Source: Pseudomonas tolaasii NCPPB 2192 (GTDB lineage Bacteria > Pseudomonadota > Gammaproteobacteria > Pseudomonadales > Pseudomonadaceae). From it: a stretch of 64,000 nt of DNA. Shown in pieces: positions 1-8,231 of the stretch; the first letter of the stretch is position 1, and every line of letters begins with the position of its first letter. The notes below the pieces were generated by a model. That model was not told where the DNA came from, made no database searches, and saw only the letters and a program-made list of their open reading frames with translations. Where the stretch lies: assembly GCF_002813445.1 (NCBI RefSeq), contig NZ_PHHD01000001.1, positions 4,030,001-4,094,000 of the forward strand. The letters run 5' to 3'. Made by a program: the position numbers and the translations under genes.

Positions 1-74
1 TTGCCTGCGATAGCATCACCTCGGTGCATCAGATGTACCGAGGTGTCTGCATCGCAGGCAAGCCAGCTCCCACA
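1..74. repeat. REPIN, left end cut by window start
   Basis: The window opens inside a REPIN. A truncated left arm (TTGCCTGCGAT) faces a complete right arm ending at 74 (ATCGCAGGCAAGCCAGCTCC then CAC). Between them lies a second dyad, CACCTCGGT at 17-25 with ACCGAGGTG at 37-45. It sits just past the 3' end of lpxH. Confidence 0.8.
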
Positions 75-98
75 TTTTGTTCAGTGTAGAGGCAAGGT

Positions 99-848
99 TC
101 AGGCCCCAGGCAACGCCAACTGCGGGTTCACAAAATCAAACGCCGCCAGTTGAAACCCTTGCTCATCCACCTGCAGTGCCCACCCTTGCTTGTCCCAATC
201 CCCCAGCACAATGCGCCTGGCGGCCTGGTCGCCAATCTGCAACTTGTGGATGGCGGGGCGGTGGGTGTGGCCGTGGACCAGGGTGCGCACGCCGAACTGC
301 TGCATCACCCGTGGCACTTCCTCGGGGGTCACATCGACGATGTCGTTGGCCTTCATACGCGTCTGCGCGCGGCTCTCGCTGCGCAGCTTGCGCGCCAGCT
401 TGTGACGGGTACGCAGGGGCAGGTGGCGCAGGATGAACAGCACAATCGGATTGCGCAGGATGCGCCGCAGCTTCATATAGCCGACGTCGCGGGTGCAGAG
501 GCTGTCGCCGTGCATCAACAGCACGGGTTCGCCATTGAGCTGCACGACACTCGGGTCCTTGAGCAACGTGGCGCCCGCTGCTTTGCAGAAGGCCTTGCCG
601 ATCAGGAAGTCACGGTTGCCGTGCATGATGAAAATCGGGGTGCCGCTGTCGCTCAGTTCGCGCAAAGCGCTGCAAATCGAACGCTGGAAGGGGGTCATGC
701 CATCGTCGCCCACCCAGGCTTCAAAGAAGTCCCCCAGAATGTACAACGCCTGGGCGCCACGGGCGCGGCCGTGGAGCAGATCCAGAAACGCCCGGGTAAT
801 GTCCGGGCGTTCCTCTTCCAGATGCAAATCTGAAATAAGCAGTATCAC
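99..848 (-). CDS. lpxH: UDP-2,3-diacylglucosamine diphosphatase LpxH
   Basis: Peripheral inner-membrane calcineurin-like phosphoesterase that hydrolyses UDP-2,3-diacylglucosamine to lipid X, the fourth step of lipid A synthesis. The 249 residues match the usual length. The metal-binding motifs are all present in order: SDLHL at the N-terminus, GDFFE near residue 40, GNRD near 78, MHGD near 112 and the C-terminal GHTHRP. It lies 2 bases downstream of ppiB on the same strand, so the pair is almost certainly one transcript, the arrangement usual in Pseudomonas. Confidence 0.96.
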   Translation of the reverse strand: MILLISDLHLEEERPDITRAFLDLLHGRARGAQALYILGDFFEAWVGDDGMTPFQRSICSALRELSDSGTPIFIMHGNRDFLIGKAFCKAAGATLLKDPSVVQLNGEPVLLMHGDSLCTRDVGYMKLRRILRNPIVLFILRHLPLRTRHKLARKLRSESRAQTRMKANDIVDVTPEEVPRVMQQFGVRTLVHGHTHRPAIHKLQIGDQAARRIVLGDWDKQGWALQVDEQGFQLAAFDFVNPQLALPGA

Positions 849-850
849 GC

Positions 851-1351
851 TTAGATGATCTCGGCTTTCTCGACGATAACGTCTTCTACCGGTACGTCCT
901 GGTGACCGGCTTTACCGGTGGTCTGCACGCCTTTGATCTTGTCGACGACGTCCTGGCCTTCAGTCACTTTACCGAACACCGCGTAGCCCCAACCCTGCAC
1001 GTTCTTGCCGCTGTGGTTCAGGAAGGCGTTGTCGGCCACGTTGATGAAGAACTGCGCGGAGGCCGAATGCGGCTCCATGGTACGGGCCATGGCGACGGTG
1101 TACTTGTCGTTGGAGAGGCCGTTATCCGCTTCGTTCTGGATGCTTGGGCGCTTGTCTTTCTTTTCTTTCATGCCAGGCTCGAAACCGCCGCCCTGAATCA
1201 TGAAGTTACCGATGACGCGGTGGAAAACGGTGTTTTCGTAGTGGCCGGCTTTCACGTACTCGATGAAGTTGGCGACGGTGATCGGCGCTTTCTCGGCGTT
1301 CAGTTCGATGACGATGTCACCGTGGTTGGTGGTCAGTTTGACTTGAGTCAT
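851..1351 (-). CDS. ppiB: Cyclophilin-type peptidyl-prolyl cis-trans isomerase B
   Basis: Cytoplasmic cyclophilin that speeds proline isomerisation during protein folding. The 166 residues lack a signal peptide, which points to PpiB rather than periplasmic PpiA. Core cyclophilin motifs are present: NFIEYVKAGHYENTVFHRVI near residues 28-47, FMIQGG near 50, and the region AMARTMEPHSASAQFFINV near 88-106. It is first gene of the ppiB-lpxH pair and divergent from glnS, with about 260 bases between the two starts. Confidence 0.96.
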   Translation of the reverse strand: MTQVKLTTNHGDIVIELNAEKAPITVANFIEYVKAGHYENTVFHRVIGNFMIQGGGFEPGMKEKKDKRPSIQNEADNGLSNDKYTVAMARTMEPHSASAQFFINVADNAFLNHSGKNVQGWGYAVFGKVTEGQDVVDKIKGVQTTGKAGHQDVPVEDVIVEKAEII

Positions 1352-1524
1352 GGTCGTTTCTCTTTCAAGGAATTCGTGGGTGTGGACGCCGGGGCGTCTT
1401 ACCGGTTTGGCGAAACTTCTTTGGTAAAACTTCGGCCAAGGCGCGCAGTTTAGCGTGACCTGCGGGAATTTCGAGGTGGTTTTTTACCGCCCATGCAATA
1501 AATGCAGCAGTTTTCGACCACGCT

Positions 1525-1542
1525 CTGTCAGGTACTTGACAG
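1525..1542. promoter_or_regulatory. Near-palindrome in the ppiB-glnS intergenic region
   Basis: CTGTCA and TGACAG form a dyad around a central GTAC, 16 of 18 positions symmetric. The right half contains TTGACA (1536-1541), a perfect -35 hexamer, but no convincing -10 follows at 16-18 bases. It lies about 70 bases upstream of the glnS ATG. An operator or part of the glnS promoter is possible; the function is inference. Confidence 0.3.
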
Positions 1543-1612
1543 CATCAGCTATGATATCGCCTTTGTTTTATCTGGCCTGACCCGGCCACGTACCTGTCTG
1601 TTCAAGGATCCT

Positions 1613-3313
1613 ATGAGCAAGCCCACTGTCGACCCTACCTCGAATTCCAAGGCCGGACCTGCCGTCCCGGTCAATTTCCTGCGCCCGATCATCCAGGCGG
1701 ACCTGGATTCGGGCAAGCACACGCAGATCGTCACCCGCTTCCCGCCAGAGCCCAACGGCTACCTGCACATCGGTCACGCCAAGTCGATCTGTGTGAACTT
1801 CGGCCTGGCCCAGGAGTTCGGTGGCGTCACGCACCTGCGTTTCGACGACACCAACCCGGCCAAGGAAGACCAGGAATACATCGACGCCATCGAAAGCGAT
1901 GTGAAGTGGCTGGGCTTCGAATGGTCCGGTGAAGTGCGCTATGCCTCGCAATATTTCGACCAATTGCACGACTGGGCTGTCGAGCTGATCAAGGCCGGCA
2001 AGGCCTACGTCGACGACCTGAGCCCGGAACAGGCCAAGGAATACCGTGGCACCCTGACCGAGCCGGGCAAGAACAGCCCGTTCCGCGACCGTTCGGTGGA
2101 AGAGAACCTGGACTGGTTTGCCCGCATGCGTGCCGGCGAGTTCCCGGACGGCGCCCGCGTGCTGCGCGCCAAGATCGACATGGCCTCGCCTAACATGAAC
2201 CTGCGCGACCCGATCATGTACCGCATCCGCCATGCCCATCACCACCAGACCGGTGACAAGTGGTGCATCTACCCGAACTACGACTTCACCCACGGTCAGT
2301 CGGATGCTATCGAAGGCATCACCCACTCCATCTGCACCCTGGAGTTCGAGAGCCATCGCCCGCTGTACGAATGGTTCCTCGACAGCCTGCCGGTGCCGGC
2401 GCATCCGCGTCAGTACGAATTCAGCCGCCTGAACCTGAACTACACCATCACCAGCAAGCGCAAGCTCAAGCAACTGGTCGATGAAAAGCACGTCAATGGC
2501 TGGGACGACCCACGCATGTCCACGCTGTCGGGTTTCCGCCGTCGTGGCTACACCCCCGCGTCGATCCGCAACTTCTGCGACATGGTCGGCACCAACCGTT
2601 CTGACGGCGTGGTGGATTTCGGCATGCTCGAATTCAGCATCCGCCAGGACCTCGACGCCAACGCCCCGCGTGCCATGTGCGTGCTGCGTCCGTTGAAGGT
2701 CGTGATCACCAACTACCCGGAAGGCCAGGTCGACAACCTCGAACTGCCGCGCCATCCGCAGAAAGAAGAACTCGGCGTGCGCAAGCTGCCGTTTGCCCGT
2801 GAAATCTACATCGACCGCGATGACTTCATGGAAGAGCCGCCAAAAGGCTACAAGCGCCTGGAGCCGAATGGCGAAGTGCGCCTGCGTGGCAGCTATGTGA
2901 TCCGCGCCGACGAAGCGATCAAGGACGCCGATGGCAACATCGTCGAACTGCGTTGCTCCTACGACCCGGACACCCTGGGCAAGAACCCTGAAGGCCGCAA
3001 GGTCAAGGGCGTGATCCACTGGGTGCCGGCGGCGGCCAGCATCGAGTGCGAAGTGCGCCTGTACGATCGCCTGTTCCGCTCGCCGAACCCTGAAAAGGCC
3101 GAAGACAGCGCCAGCTTCCTCGACAACATCAACCCTGACTCCCTGCAAGTACTCACTGGTTGTCGTGCCGAACCCTCGTTGGGCGAAGCACAGCCGGAAG
3201 ACCGTTTCCAGTTCGAGCGCGAAGGTTACTTCTGCGCAGATATCAAGGACTCGAAACCAGGTCGCCCGGTATTCAACCGTACCGTGACCTTGCGTGATTC
3301 GTGGGGCCAGTGA
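1613..3313 (+). CDS. glnS: Glutaminyl-tRNA synthetase
   Basis: Class I aminoacyl-tRNA synthetase that charges tRNA-Gln with glutamine. The 566 residues are typical. The HIGH motif is at residues 52-55 in PEPNGYLHIGHAKS, and the KMSKS-equivalent loop reads ITSKRKLKQ. The reading frame stays open upstream to 1502, but the ATG at 1613 is preferred because AAGGA precedes it at 1603-1607 and the N-terminus MSKPTVDP suits the family. The gene is followed 18 bases later by cysS on the same strand, giving a two-synthetase operon that ends at the terminator near 4741. Confidence 0.96.
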   Translation: MSKPTVDPTSNSKAGPAVPVNFLRPIIQADLDSGKHTQIVTRFPPEPNGYLHIGHAKSICVNFGLAQEFGGVTHLRFDDTNPAKEDQEYIDAIESDVKWLGFEWSGEVRYASQYFDQLHDWAVELIKAGKAYVDDLSPEQAKEYRGTLTEPGKNSPFRDRSVEENLDWFARMRAGEFPDGARVLRAKIDMASPNMNLRDPIMYRIRHAHHHQTGDKWCIYPNYDFTHGQSDAIEGITHSICTLEFESHRPLYEWFLDSLPVPAHPRQYEFSRLNLNYTITSKRKLKQLVDEKHVNGWDDPRMSTLSGFRRRGYTPASIRNFCDMVGTNRSDGVVDFGMLEFSIRQDLDANAPRAMCVLRPLKVVITNYPEGQVDNLELPRHPQKEELGVRKLPFAREIYIDRDDFMEEPPKGYKRLEPNGEVRLRGSYVIRADEAIKDADGNIVELRCSYDPDTLGKNPEGRKVKGVIHWVPAAASIECEVRLYDRLFRSPNPEKAEDSASFLDNINPDSLQVLTGCRAEPSLGEAQPEDRFQFEREGYFCADIKDSKPGRPVFNRTVTLRDSWGQ

Positions 3314-3331
3314 TTCTCTAAGGAAGCCGTT

Positions 3332-4720
3332 GTGCTAACGATCTACAACACACTCAGCAAGACCAAAGAAGTCTTCAAGCCGCTGGATGGCAACAAGGTG
3401 CGCATGTACGTGTGCGGCATGACCGTGTACGACTACTGCCACATCGGCCACGGCCGCAGCATGGTTGCCTTCGACCTGGTGACCCGCTGGTTGCGTTTCA
3501 GCGGCTATGACTTGACGTACGTGCGCAACATCACCGACATCGACGACAAGATCATCAACCGCGCCAACGAAAACGGCGAGTCGTTCGACGCGCTGACCGA
3601 GCGCATGATCGCCGCGATGCACGAGGACGAGGCGCGCCTCAACATCCTCAAGCCGGACATGGAGCCGCGCGCCACGGACCACATTCCGGGCATGCACGCC
3701 ATGATCCAGACCCTGATCGACAAGGGTTACGCCTACGCCCCGGGCAATGGCGACGTGTACTACCGCGTCGCCAAGTTCATGGGCTATGGCAAGCTGTCGC
3801 GCAAGAAAATCGAAGACCTGCGCATTGGTGCACGCATCGAAGTCGACGAAGCCAAGCAGGATCCGCTGGATTTCGTGCTGTGGAAAGGCACCAAGCCGGG
3901 CGAGCCGAGCTGGGAGTCGCCATGGGGCGCGGGCCGTCCGGGCTGGCACATCGAATGCTCGGTGATGTCCACCTGCTGCCTGGGCGAGACCTTCGACATT
4001 CATGGCGGCGGCAGCGACCTTGAGTTCCCGCATCACGAAAACGAAATCGCCCAGAGCGAAGCCGCCACCGGCAAGACCTACGCCAACGCCTGGATGCACT
4101 GCGGCATGATCCGCATCAATGGCGAGAAGATGTCCAAGTCCTTGAACAACTTCTTCACCATTCGCGATGTGCTGGAAAAGTACCATCCTGAGGTTGTGCG
4201 TTACCTGCTGGTGTCGAGCCACTACCGCAGCGCCATCAACTATTCGGAAGACAATCTCAAGGACGCCAAGGGCGCCCTGGAGCGGTTCTACCACGCGTTG
4301 AAAGGCCTGCCGAGTGTTGCGCCTGCCGGCGGCGAAGCCTTCGTGGCCCGCTTCACCGAAGTGATGAACGACGACTTCGGCACCCCGGAAGCCTGCGCCG
4401 TGCTGTTCGAGATGGTGCGCGAGATCAACCGCCTGCGCGAGAGCGATCTCGACGCCGCGGCCGGTCTGGCGGCTCGCCTGAAAGAACTGGCCAGTGTGCT
4501 TGGGGTTCTGCAAATGAAGCCTGAGGACTTCCTGCAAGCCGGCGCCGAAGGGCGTGTGGATGGCGCTGAAGTGGACGCGCTGATCCAGGCACGCCTGACC
4601 GCGCGGGCCAACAAGGATTGGGCGGAATCCGACCGTATCCGCGACCAGCTCACCGCCATGGGCGTGGTGTTGGAAGACGGGAAGGGTGGGACAACGTGGC
4701 GGTTGGCTGATCAGGGTTGA
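3332..4720 (+). CDS. cysS: Cysteinyl-tRNA synthetase
   Basis: Class I synthetase that charges tRNA-Cys. It has 462 residues with HIGH at 37-40, a zinc-site cysteine in MYVCGMTVYDYC, the HIECS segment, and the KMSKS loop in GEKMSKSLNN. The start codon is GTG at 3332, preceded by AAGGA. It is intact and is the functional copy: a second, deleted fragment of the same gene lies in the same orientation at 6416-6841 beyond a T6SS-type cassette. The cassette therefore sits directly downstream of this gene and its terminator. Confidence 0.97.
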   Translation: MLTIYNTLSKTKEVFKPLDGNKVRMYVCGMTVYDYCHIGHGRSMVAFDLVTRWLRFSGYDLTYVRNITDIDDKIINRANENGESFDALTERMIAAMHEDEARLNILKPDMEPRATDHIPGMHAMIQTLIDKGYAYAPGNGDVYYRVAKFMGYGKLSRKKIEDLRIGARIEVDEAKQDPLDFVLWKGTKPGEPSWESPWGAGRPGWHIECSVMSTCCLGETFDIHGGGSDLEFPHHENEIAQSEAATGKTYANAWMHCGMIRINGEKMSKSLNNFFTIRDVLEKYHPEVVRYLLVSSHYRSAINYSEDNLKDAKGALERFYHALKGLPSVAPAGGEAFVARFTEVMNDDFGTPEACAVLFEMVREINRLRESDLDAAAGLAARLKELASVLGVLQMKPEDFLQAGAEGRVDGAEVDALIQARLTARANKDWAESDRIRDQLTAMGVVLEDGKGGTTWRLADQG

Positions 4721-4740
4721 TTGGTAAACGCTGAATGAAA

Positions 4741-4771
4741 AACGCCCCGACTGGTTCGGGGCGTTTTTTTT
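4741..4771 (+). terminator. Rho-independent terminator of glnS-cysS
   Basis: CGCCCCGA pairs with TCGGGGCG around a short CTGGT loop and is followed by eight T residues. It starts about 20 bases after the cysS stop. The T-run and next five bases reappear at 6829-6840 in the cysS relic, without the stem. Confidence 0.93.
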
Positions 4772-4794
4772 GCACAGCAAAATAGCGATGCTCT

Positions 4795-5097
4795 TTAGCG
4801 TTTCCACCACCAGTTCAAATCATGCTTTACCGGAAGAGCCAGTGTGTGCAGAAAGAAACACACGAGCGCGAACCAGCCAATTGACGGGTAGGTGTCGATG
4901 AGTTCAGGGCAACTTCCAAAATAGATGTAGTTATCAAACTTAACAGCGTCCATGAGTGTGACCATGAAAAATATATTGATTGCGAAGCCAACGTAGAACT
5001 TCGTGTATCCGAGGTTTTTGCTGGAAAGAATTACTTTTGTGCTGTATGCAAATATCAGCCCCAGAACTGAAAATGCCGGAAAGGCCCATACAATCAT
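4795..5097 (-). CDS. Small membrane protein, candidate immunity protein
   Basis: A 100-residue protein that I do not recognise by family. It has about three hydrophobic segments: near residues 2-20 (WAFPAFSVLGLIFAYS), 32-50 (FYVGFAINIFFMVTLMDAV) and 72-92 (IGWFALVCFFLHTLALPV), ending in a basic WWWKR tail. Its ATG overlaps the stop of the DUF4225-like gene by ATGA, so translation is coupled. Last position in a cassette of T6SS carrier, possible toxin, then small membrane protein fits an immunity protein against a membrane-acting effector. That role is inference. Base composition is more AT-rich than the flanking genes. Confidence 0.6.
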   Translation of the reverse strand: MIVWAFPAFSVLGLIFAYSTKVILSSKNLGYTKFYVGFAINIFFMVTLMDAVKFDNYIYFGSCPELIDTYPSIGWFALVCFFLHTLALPVKHDLNWWWKR

Positions 5098-5807
5098 TTC
5101 TCCAGCTCTCGGTGTATTTGTTTTAGTGTCAGTGCGTCTACGGCCGCTTCGGTCGTCAATGAAATGGGATGCATGGTTTTATAGACTCGAATACGGTCTG
5201 TGTCTATGTATCTGAACAAACGCCAAGCGTCCGGCTTTAGTACACGCCTCGCAATGCTGTAGGCGGATAGCCCAATATCAACTGAACCATAGGCAATATT
5301 GGCTTCTCGCTCGTCATAACCCATAGCGGACGCTGCCGATTGATACGCGCCACGTACCGGCCCCACAGTATCCGATTGCCCTGTCATCAGATTACGCCCA
5401 CCCTCATAGACGTTATTTGCACCATGCGCCATCAACGGCACCCCGGCAATAAGGCAAAGCGTGCCAACGGAGGCATAACAAATTCCAGCACCTGTGGCCA
5501 TTTGAAGTGCGCCAGCGACAACGCCTATTCCTTTTTGCCCGATTTCCATTGACTGATTCAGCAGGCTACGCTGCTCGTTCTTAAGTTCGATGAGCCCCTC
5601 TGCGGCTGTCTTTTTTGCTTGCTCCACGTCGCTAACGATGCTGTGAGCGTAATAAGCAACTTCACGATTGAACATTGACCGCGTAATACCATCCTGCAGA
5701 TGGCGCGCGCTGATGGTGCACGCTTGGCTGGTCAATCTTCCTGCAGCTTGGCTGACTTCCCATAAATCATGGAACGTCGGGGCCTGGCTTTTGCTTTTCG
5801 ATTTCAT
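5094..5807 (-). CDS. DUF4225-like protein, candidate Hcp-linked effector
   Basis: A 237-residue protein resembling the DUF4225 family of Pseudomonas, whose hallmark is a glycine-rich hydrophobic core; here residues of about 105-140 run IGVVAGALQMATGAG and then a segment ending GVPLMAHGANNVYEGG. The N-terminal 100 residues are helical and charged. The start chosen is ATG 5807, which overlaps the Hcp stop as ATGA; an upstream in-frame ATG at 5822 is less likely. Coupling to an Hcp gene upstream and a small membrane protein downstream suggests a pore-forming or membrane-active T6SS cargo. Family assignment is from memory of conserved motifs; the function is inferred. Confidence 0.65.
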   Translation of the reverse strand: MKSKSKSQAPTFHDLWEVSQAAGRLTSQACTISARHLQDGITRSMFNREVAYYAHSIVSDVEQAKKTAAEGLIELKNEQRSLLNQSMEIGQKGIGVVAGALQMATGAGICYASVGTLCLIAGVPLMAHGANNVYEGGRNLMTGQSDTVGPVRGAYQSAASAMGYDEREANIAYGSVDIGLSAYSIARRVLKPDAWRLFRYIDTDRIRVYKTMHPISLTTEAAVDALTLKQIHRELEK

Positions 5808-6289
5808 CGTGCGGCTTCCCATGAGCCATAACCACTGGTGCCCGCGAGATGATGGGTCCAGATAATCTCTCGATAACGAATCGCCAGGTGTTCCTGCGCT
5901 TCTACATCGGTTAACAGAACCGCGTGCGGCACTTCGATCGTCAGGCTGGTAATGATGCAGCCCCTGATATCGACGGTGTAGTACTTCTCGAGCTGACGAA
6001 ACTGCGAGGTGCGATAAAAGTTAATAACGCAGCTCAGTTCTTCTCGGTTTGATAACGCCACGGCCAACAAGGGCGATGATTTATCAATGTTCTTTGTAAT
6101 CACCACCGGCCCATGGGTAGAGGCCCTGACGTTGCCTGTATTGAGCATATTGTGGTTAAAGGACATCACCATGATCTCGTCCGTGTGCCCCTCCTGACAC
6201 TTGTTACCGATAGAGTCCTGGGTCGAGCAGCCAGCCGAAATCAGACCTTGGGATTTTCCTTTGATGGACATGTAGCCGTGGTATGCCAT
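5804..6289 (-). CDS. hcp: Hcp family type VI secretion tube protein (orphan)
   Basis: A 161-residue Hcp-family protein. The N-terminus MAYHGYMSIKGKSQGLISAG followed by a CSTQDSIGNK segment and GHTDEIMVMSFNHN is characteristic, as is the middle HGPVVITKNIDKSSPLL. Hcp forms the hexameric T6SS inner tube and can carry effectors in its lumen. No other T6SS gene is in the window, so this is an orphan that would use a machine encoded elsewhere. It is first gene of a coupled three-gene cassette (ATGA overlap with the DUF4225-like gene). No good Shine-Dalgarno is visible before the ATG. Confidence 0.88.
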   Translation of the reverse strand: MAYHGYMSIKGKSQGLISAGCSTQDSIGNKCQEGHTDEIMVMSFNHNMLNTGNVRASTHGPVVITKNIDKSSPLLAVALSNREELSCVINFYRTSQFRQLEKYYTVDIRGCIITSLTIEVPHAVLLTDVEAQEHLAIRYREIIWTHHLAGTSGYGSWEAAR

Positions 6290-6415
6290 GGGGTAAACAC
6301 TCTGGGTTTTTTACCCTGAACATACGCAAAAGAATAAATAAGAAATATCAGACGCTTCACTTTTTATAGTGTGAGCCGGATGTAGGAATATTCGATATTT
6401 TAGTCTGGAGATCCT

Positions 6416-6841
6416 GGGCAATGGCGACGTGTACTACCGCGTCGCCAAGTTCATGGGCTACGGCAAGCTGTCGCGCAAGAAAATCGAAGACCTGCGCATT
6501 GGCGCACGCATCGAAGTCGCCGAAGCCAAGCAGGACCCGCTGGATTTCCCGGAAGCCTGCGCCGTGCTGTTCGAGATGGTGCGCGAGATCAACCGCCTGC
6601 GCGAGAGCGATTTCGACGCCGCGGCCGGTCTGGCGGCTCGCCTGAAAGAACTGGCCAGTGTGCTTGGGGTTCTGCAAATGAAGCCTGAGGACTTCCTGCA
6701 AGTCGGCGCCGAAGGGCGTGTGGATGGCGCTGAAGTGGACGCGCTGATCCAGGCACGCCTGACCGCGCGGGCCAACAAGGATTGGGCGGAATCCGACCGT
6801 ATCCGCGACCAGCTCACCGCCATGGGCGTTTTTTTTGCACG
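6416..6841 (+). pseudogene. cysS: Relic duplicate of cysS with two internal deletions
   Basis: Three blocks match the intact cysS region in the same order: 6416-6548 matches 3742-3874, 6549-6829 matches 4385-4665, and the T-run to 6840 matches 4764-4776. Only a few base differences occur in the first two blocks. The first junction joins at a TTC/CC boundary and loses 510 bases. The second joins at a shared GGGCGT and loses the cysS 3' end plus the terminator stem. An open frame persists from 6429 to 6914, but it lacks the N-terminal catalytic half and the KMSKS loop, so it is not a functional synthetase. Confidence 0.93.
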
Positions 6842-6868
6842 GCGTTTTAACGGCTTACTCAATCCCCT

Positions 6869-6955
6869 GTGGGAGCTGGCTTGCCTGCGATTACGGAGTG
6901 TCAGTCCCGAATAGGCTGGCTGATATACCGCTATCGCAGGCAAGCCAGCTCCCAC
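6869..6955. repeat. REPIN (GTGGGAGCTGGCTTGC family)
   Basis: Left arm GTGGGAGCTGGCTTGCCTGC plus GAT at 6869-6891 and its inverted copy ending at 6955, separated by about 40 bases. It lies between the cysS relic and the DHFR-like gene. Confidence 0.9.
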
Positions 6956-6991
6956 ATTTTTTACCGTGCCCGCTTTGCGAATTCTTCGATT

Positions 6992-7543
6992 TTAGATTGA
7001 TCGATGGATGGCATAGCGGCTCTGCACAAAGCCGTTTGCCGATACCTCTGTGCCAAGATGGCGAAGCGCGTGCTCGCTGCCGAACATGCCGAACAACGCA
7101 ATGCCTTGCCCCAGCAACACCGGGATTCGCGTGATGGTCAACTCGTCGATCAGGCCCGCCTCAAGAAACGCCTGGATCGTCTGTCCGCCGTCGATATACA
7201 GATGCCTCATGCCACGATTGGCCAATTGCCTGACCAGTGTACCCACATCCGCCGCCAGCACTTCCACTTTGCCCTGTAGATGCGCGGGAATCTCCAGCGC
7301 CTGGTGAGAGAGTGCGATGACCGGCAAACCCTCATAAGGCCACTCGGGAAAGGACAGGACTTTCTCCAGGGTCTTGCGGCCCATGACCAAGGCATCGACG
7401 GTGCTGATGAAGTGTTCATACGTCACGCCATTCAAAGCGGCGATTTCGTATTCAGGGCGGTGCAGCCACTCGATGTCACCGTCTGGTCGAGCAATGAAAC
7501 CGTCAACGCTGGCTGCGATAAATACCGAGCACTTGATTTCCAT
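6992..7543 (-). CDS. Dihydrofolate reductase / RibD C-terminal family protein
   Basis: A 183-residue single-domain NAD(P)H-dependent reductase fold of the RibD C-terminal type. Visible marks are an N-terminal VFIAASVDGFIARPDG, the GRKTLEKVL segment near residue 55, and YIDGGQTIQAFLEAGLIDEL near 115-134 followed by IPVLLGQGI. These stand-alone proteins are widespread and mostly of unknown substrate; a real folA or ribD role is unlikely. A strong AAGGAG precedes the ATG. It is divergent from the HIT protein gene, with 101 bases between the starts. Confidence 0.85.
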   Translation of the reverse strand: MEIKCSVFIAASVDGFIARPDGDIEWLHRPEYEIAALNGVTYEHFISTVDALVMGRKTLEKVLSFPEWPYEGLPVIALSHQALEIPAHLQGKVEVLAADVGTLVRQLANRGMRHLYIDGGQTIQAFLEAGLIDELTITRIPVLLGQGIALFGMFGSEHALRHLGTEVSANGFVQSRYAIHRSI

Positions 7544-7644
7544 GTGGGATATTTCTCCTTTTTCCTGTTTGTTTTGACGTGTGCCGAATCGTGGCTTTAG
7601 ATAACCCTACGATCAAATCCACGACGAAAAGGGCAGTGATTAAA

Positions 7645-8103
7645 ATGGATTGTATTTTCTGTAGCATCGTTAAAAAAACCTCCCCGGCGCACATCCTGTG
7701 GGAAGACGACCAGCACATGGCGTTCCTCTCGATCTTCCCCAACACCCCGGGTTTCAGCGTGGTGATCCCCAAGCAGCATTACGGTAGTTATGCGTTTGCG
7801 CAGTCGGATGACGTTTTGTCGAAATTGATGGTGGCCACCAAGAAGACTGCGTTGCTGATCGACCGGGCATTCCCCGATGTGGCGCGCACGGGGATGATGC
7901 TGGAAGGCTATGGCGTGGATCACCTGCATGCGAAGTTGTTTCCCATGCATGGGACCGGTTCGGACAGTACGTTCAAACCGTTGAGTTCGAAGGTGGACAA
8001 GTTCTTCGAGGCCTACGAGGGCTATATTTCATCCCATGACCATGTGCGGGCGGATGATGCCGGGTTGGCAGAACTGGCGGCCAGAATCCGATCCTTCGCC
8101 TAG
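7645..8103 (+). CDS. HIT family protein
   Basis: A 152-residue histidine-triad family protein, probably a nucleotide phosphoramidate hydrolase or dinucleotide hydrolase. The N-terminal CIFCSIV zinc-type cysteines and the LIPKQHYGSYAF-like segment fit the family. The catalytic region reads GVDHLHAKLFPMHG: the first two triad histidines are present, but the third position of the HxHxH motif is lysine. The start at ATG 7645 is preferred to the upstream frame from 7579 because CIFC sits at residue 3 in relatives. Confidence 0.88.
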   Translation: MDCIFCSIVKKTSPAHILWEDDQHMAFLSIFPNTPGFSVVIPKQHYGSYAFAQSDDVLSKLMVATKKTALLIDRAFPDVARTGMMLEGYGVDHLHAKLFPMHGTGSDSTFKPLSSKVDKFFEAYEGYISSHDHVRADDAGLAELAARIRSFA

Positions 8104-8116
8104 CCCAAAACCCAAT

Positions 8117-8204
8117 GTGGGAGCTGGCTTGCCTGCGATGAGGGAGTGTCAGTCACCCAATATGTTGGCTGACCCACCGCTATCGCAGGCAAGCCAGCTC
8201 CCAC
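8117..8204. repeat. REPIN (GTGGGAGCTGGCTTGC family)
   Basis: Complete inverted pair with arms at 8117-8139 and 8182-8204, lying between two convergent genes (HIT and phaG). It could act as a bidirectional transcript end. Confidence 0.9.
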
Positions 8205-8231
8205 ATTTTTGACGGTGTTTGCTTCAAAGAA

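Noticed and set aside
1568..3148. 526-aa open frame antisense to glnS
   Set aside because: Val/His/Arg-rich shadow translation; glnS motifs are intact on the other strand.
6429..6914. 161-aa ORF in the cysS relic as a functional gene
   Set aside because: Consists of two internal cysS pieces joined out of order of function, lacking HIGH and KMSKS motifs; kept as a pseudogene.
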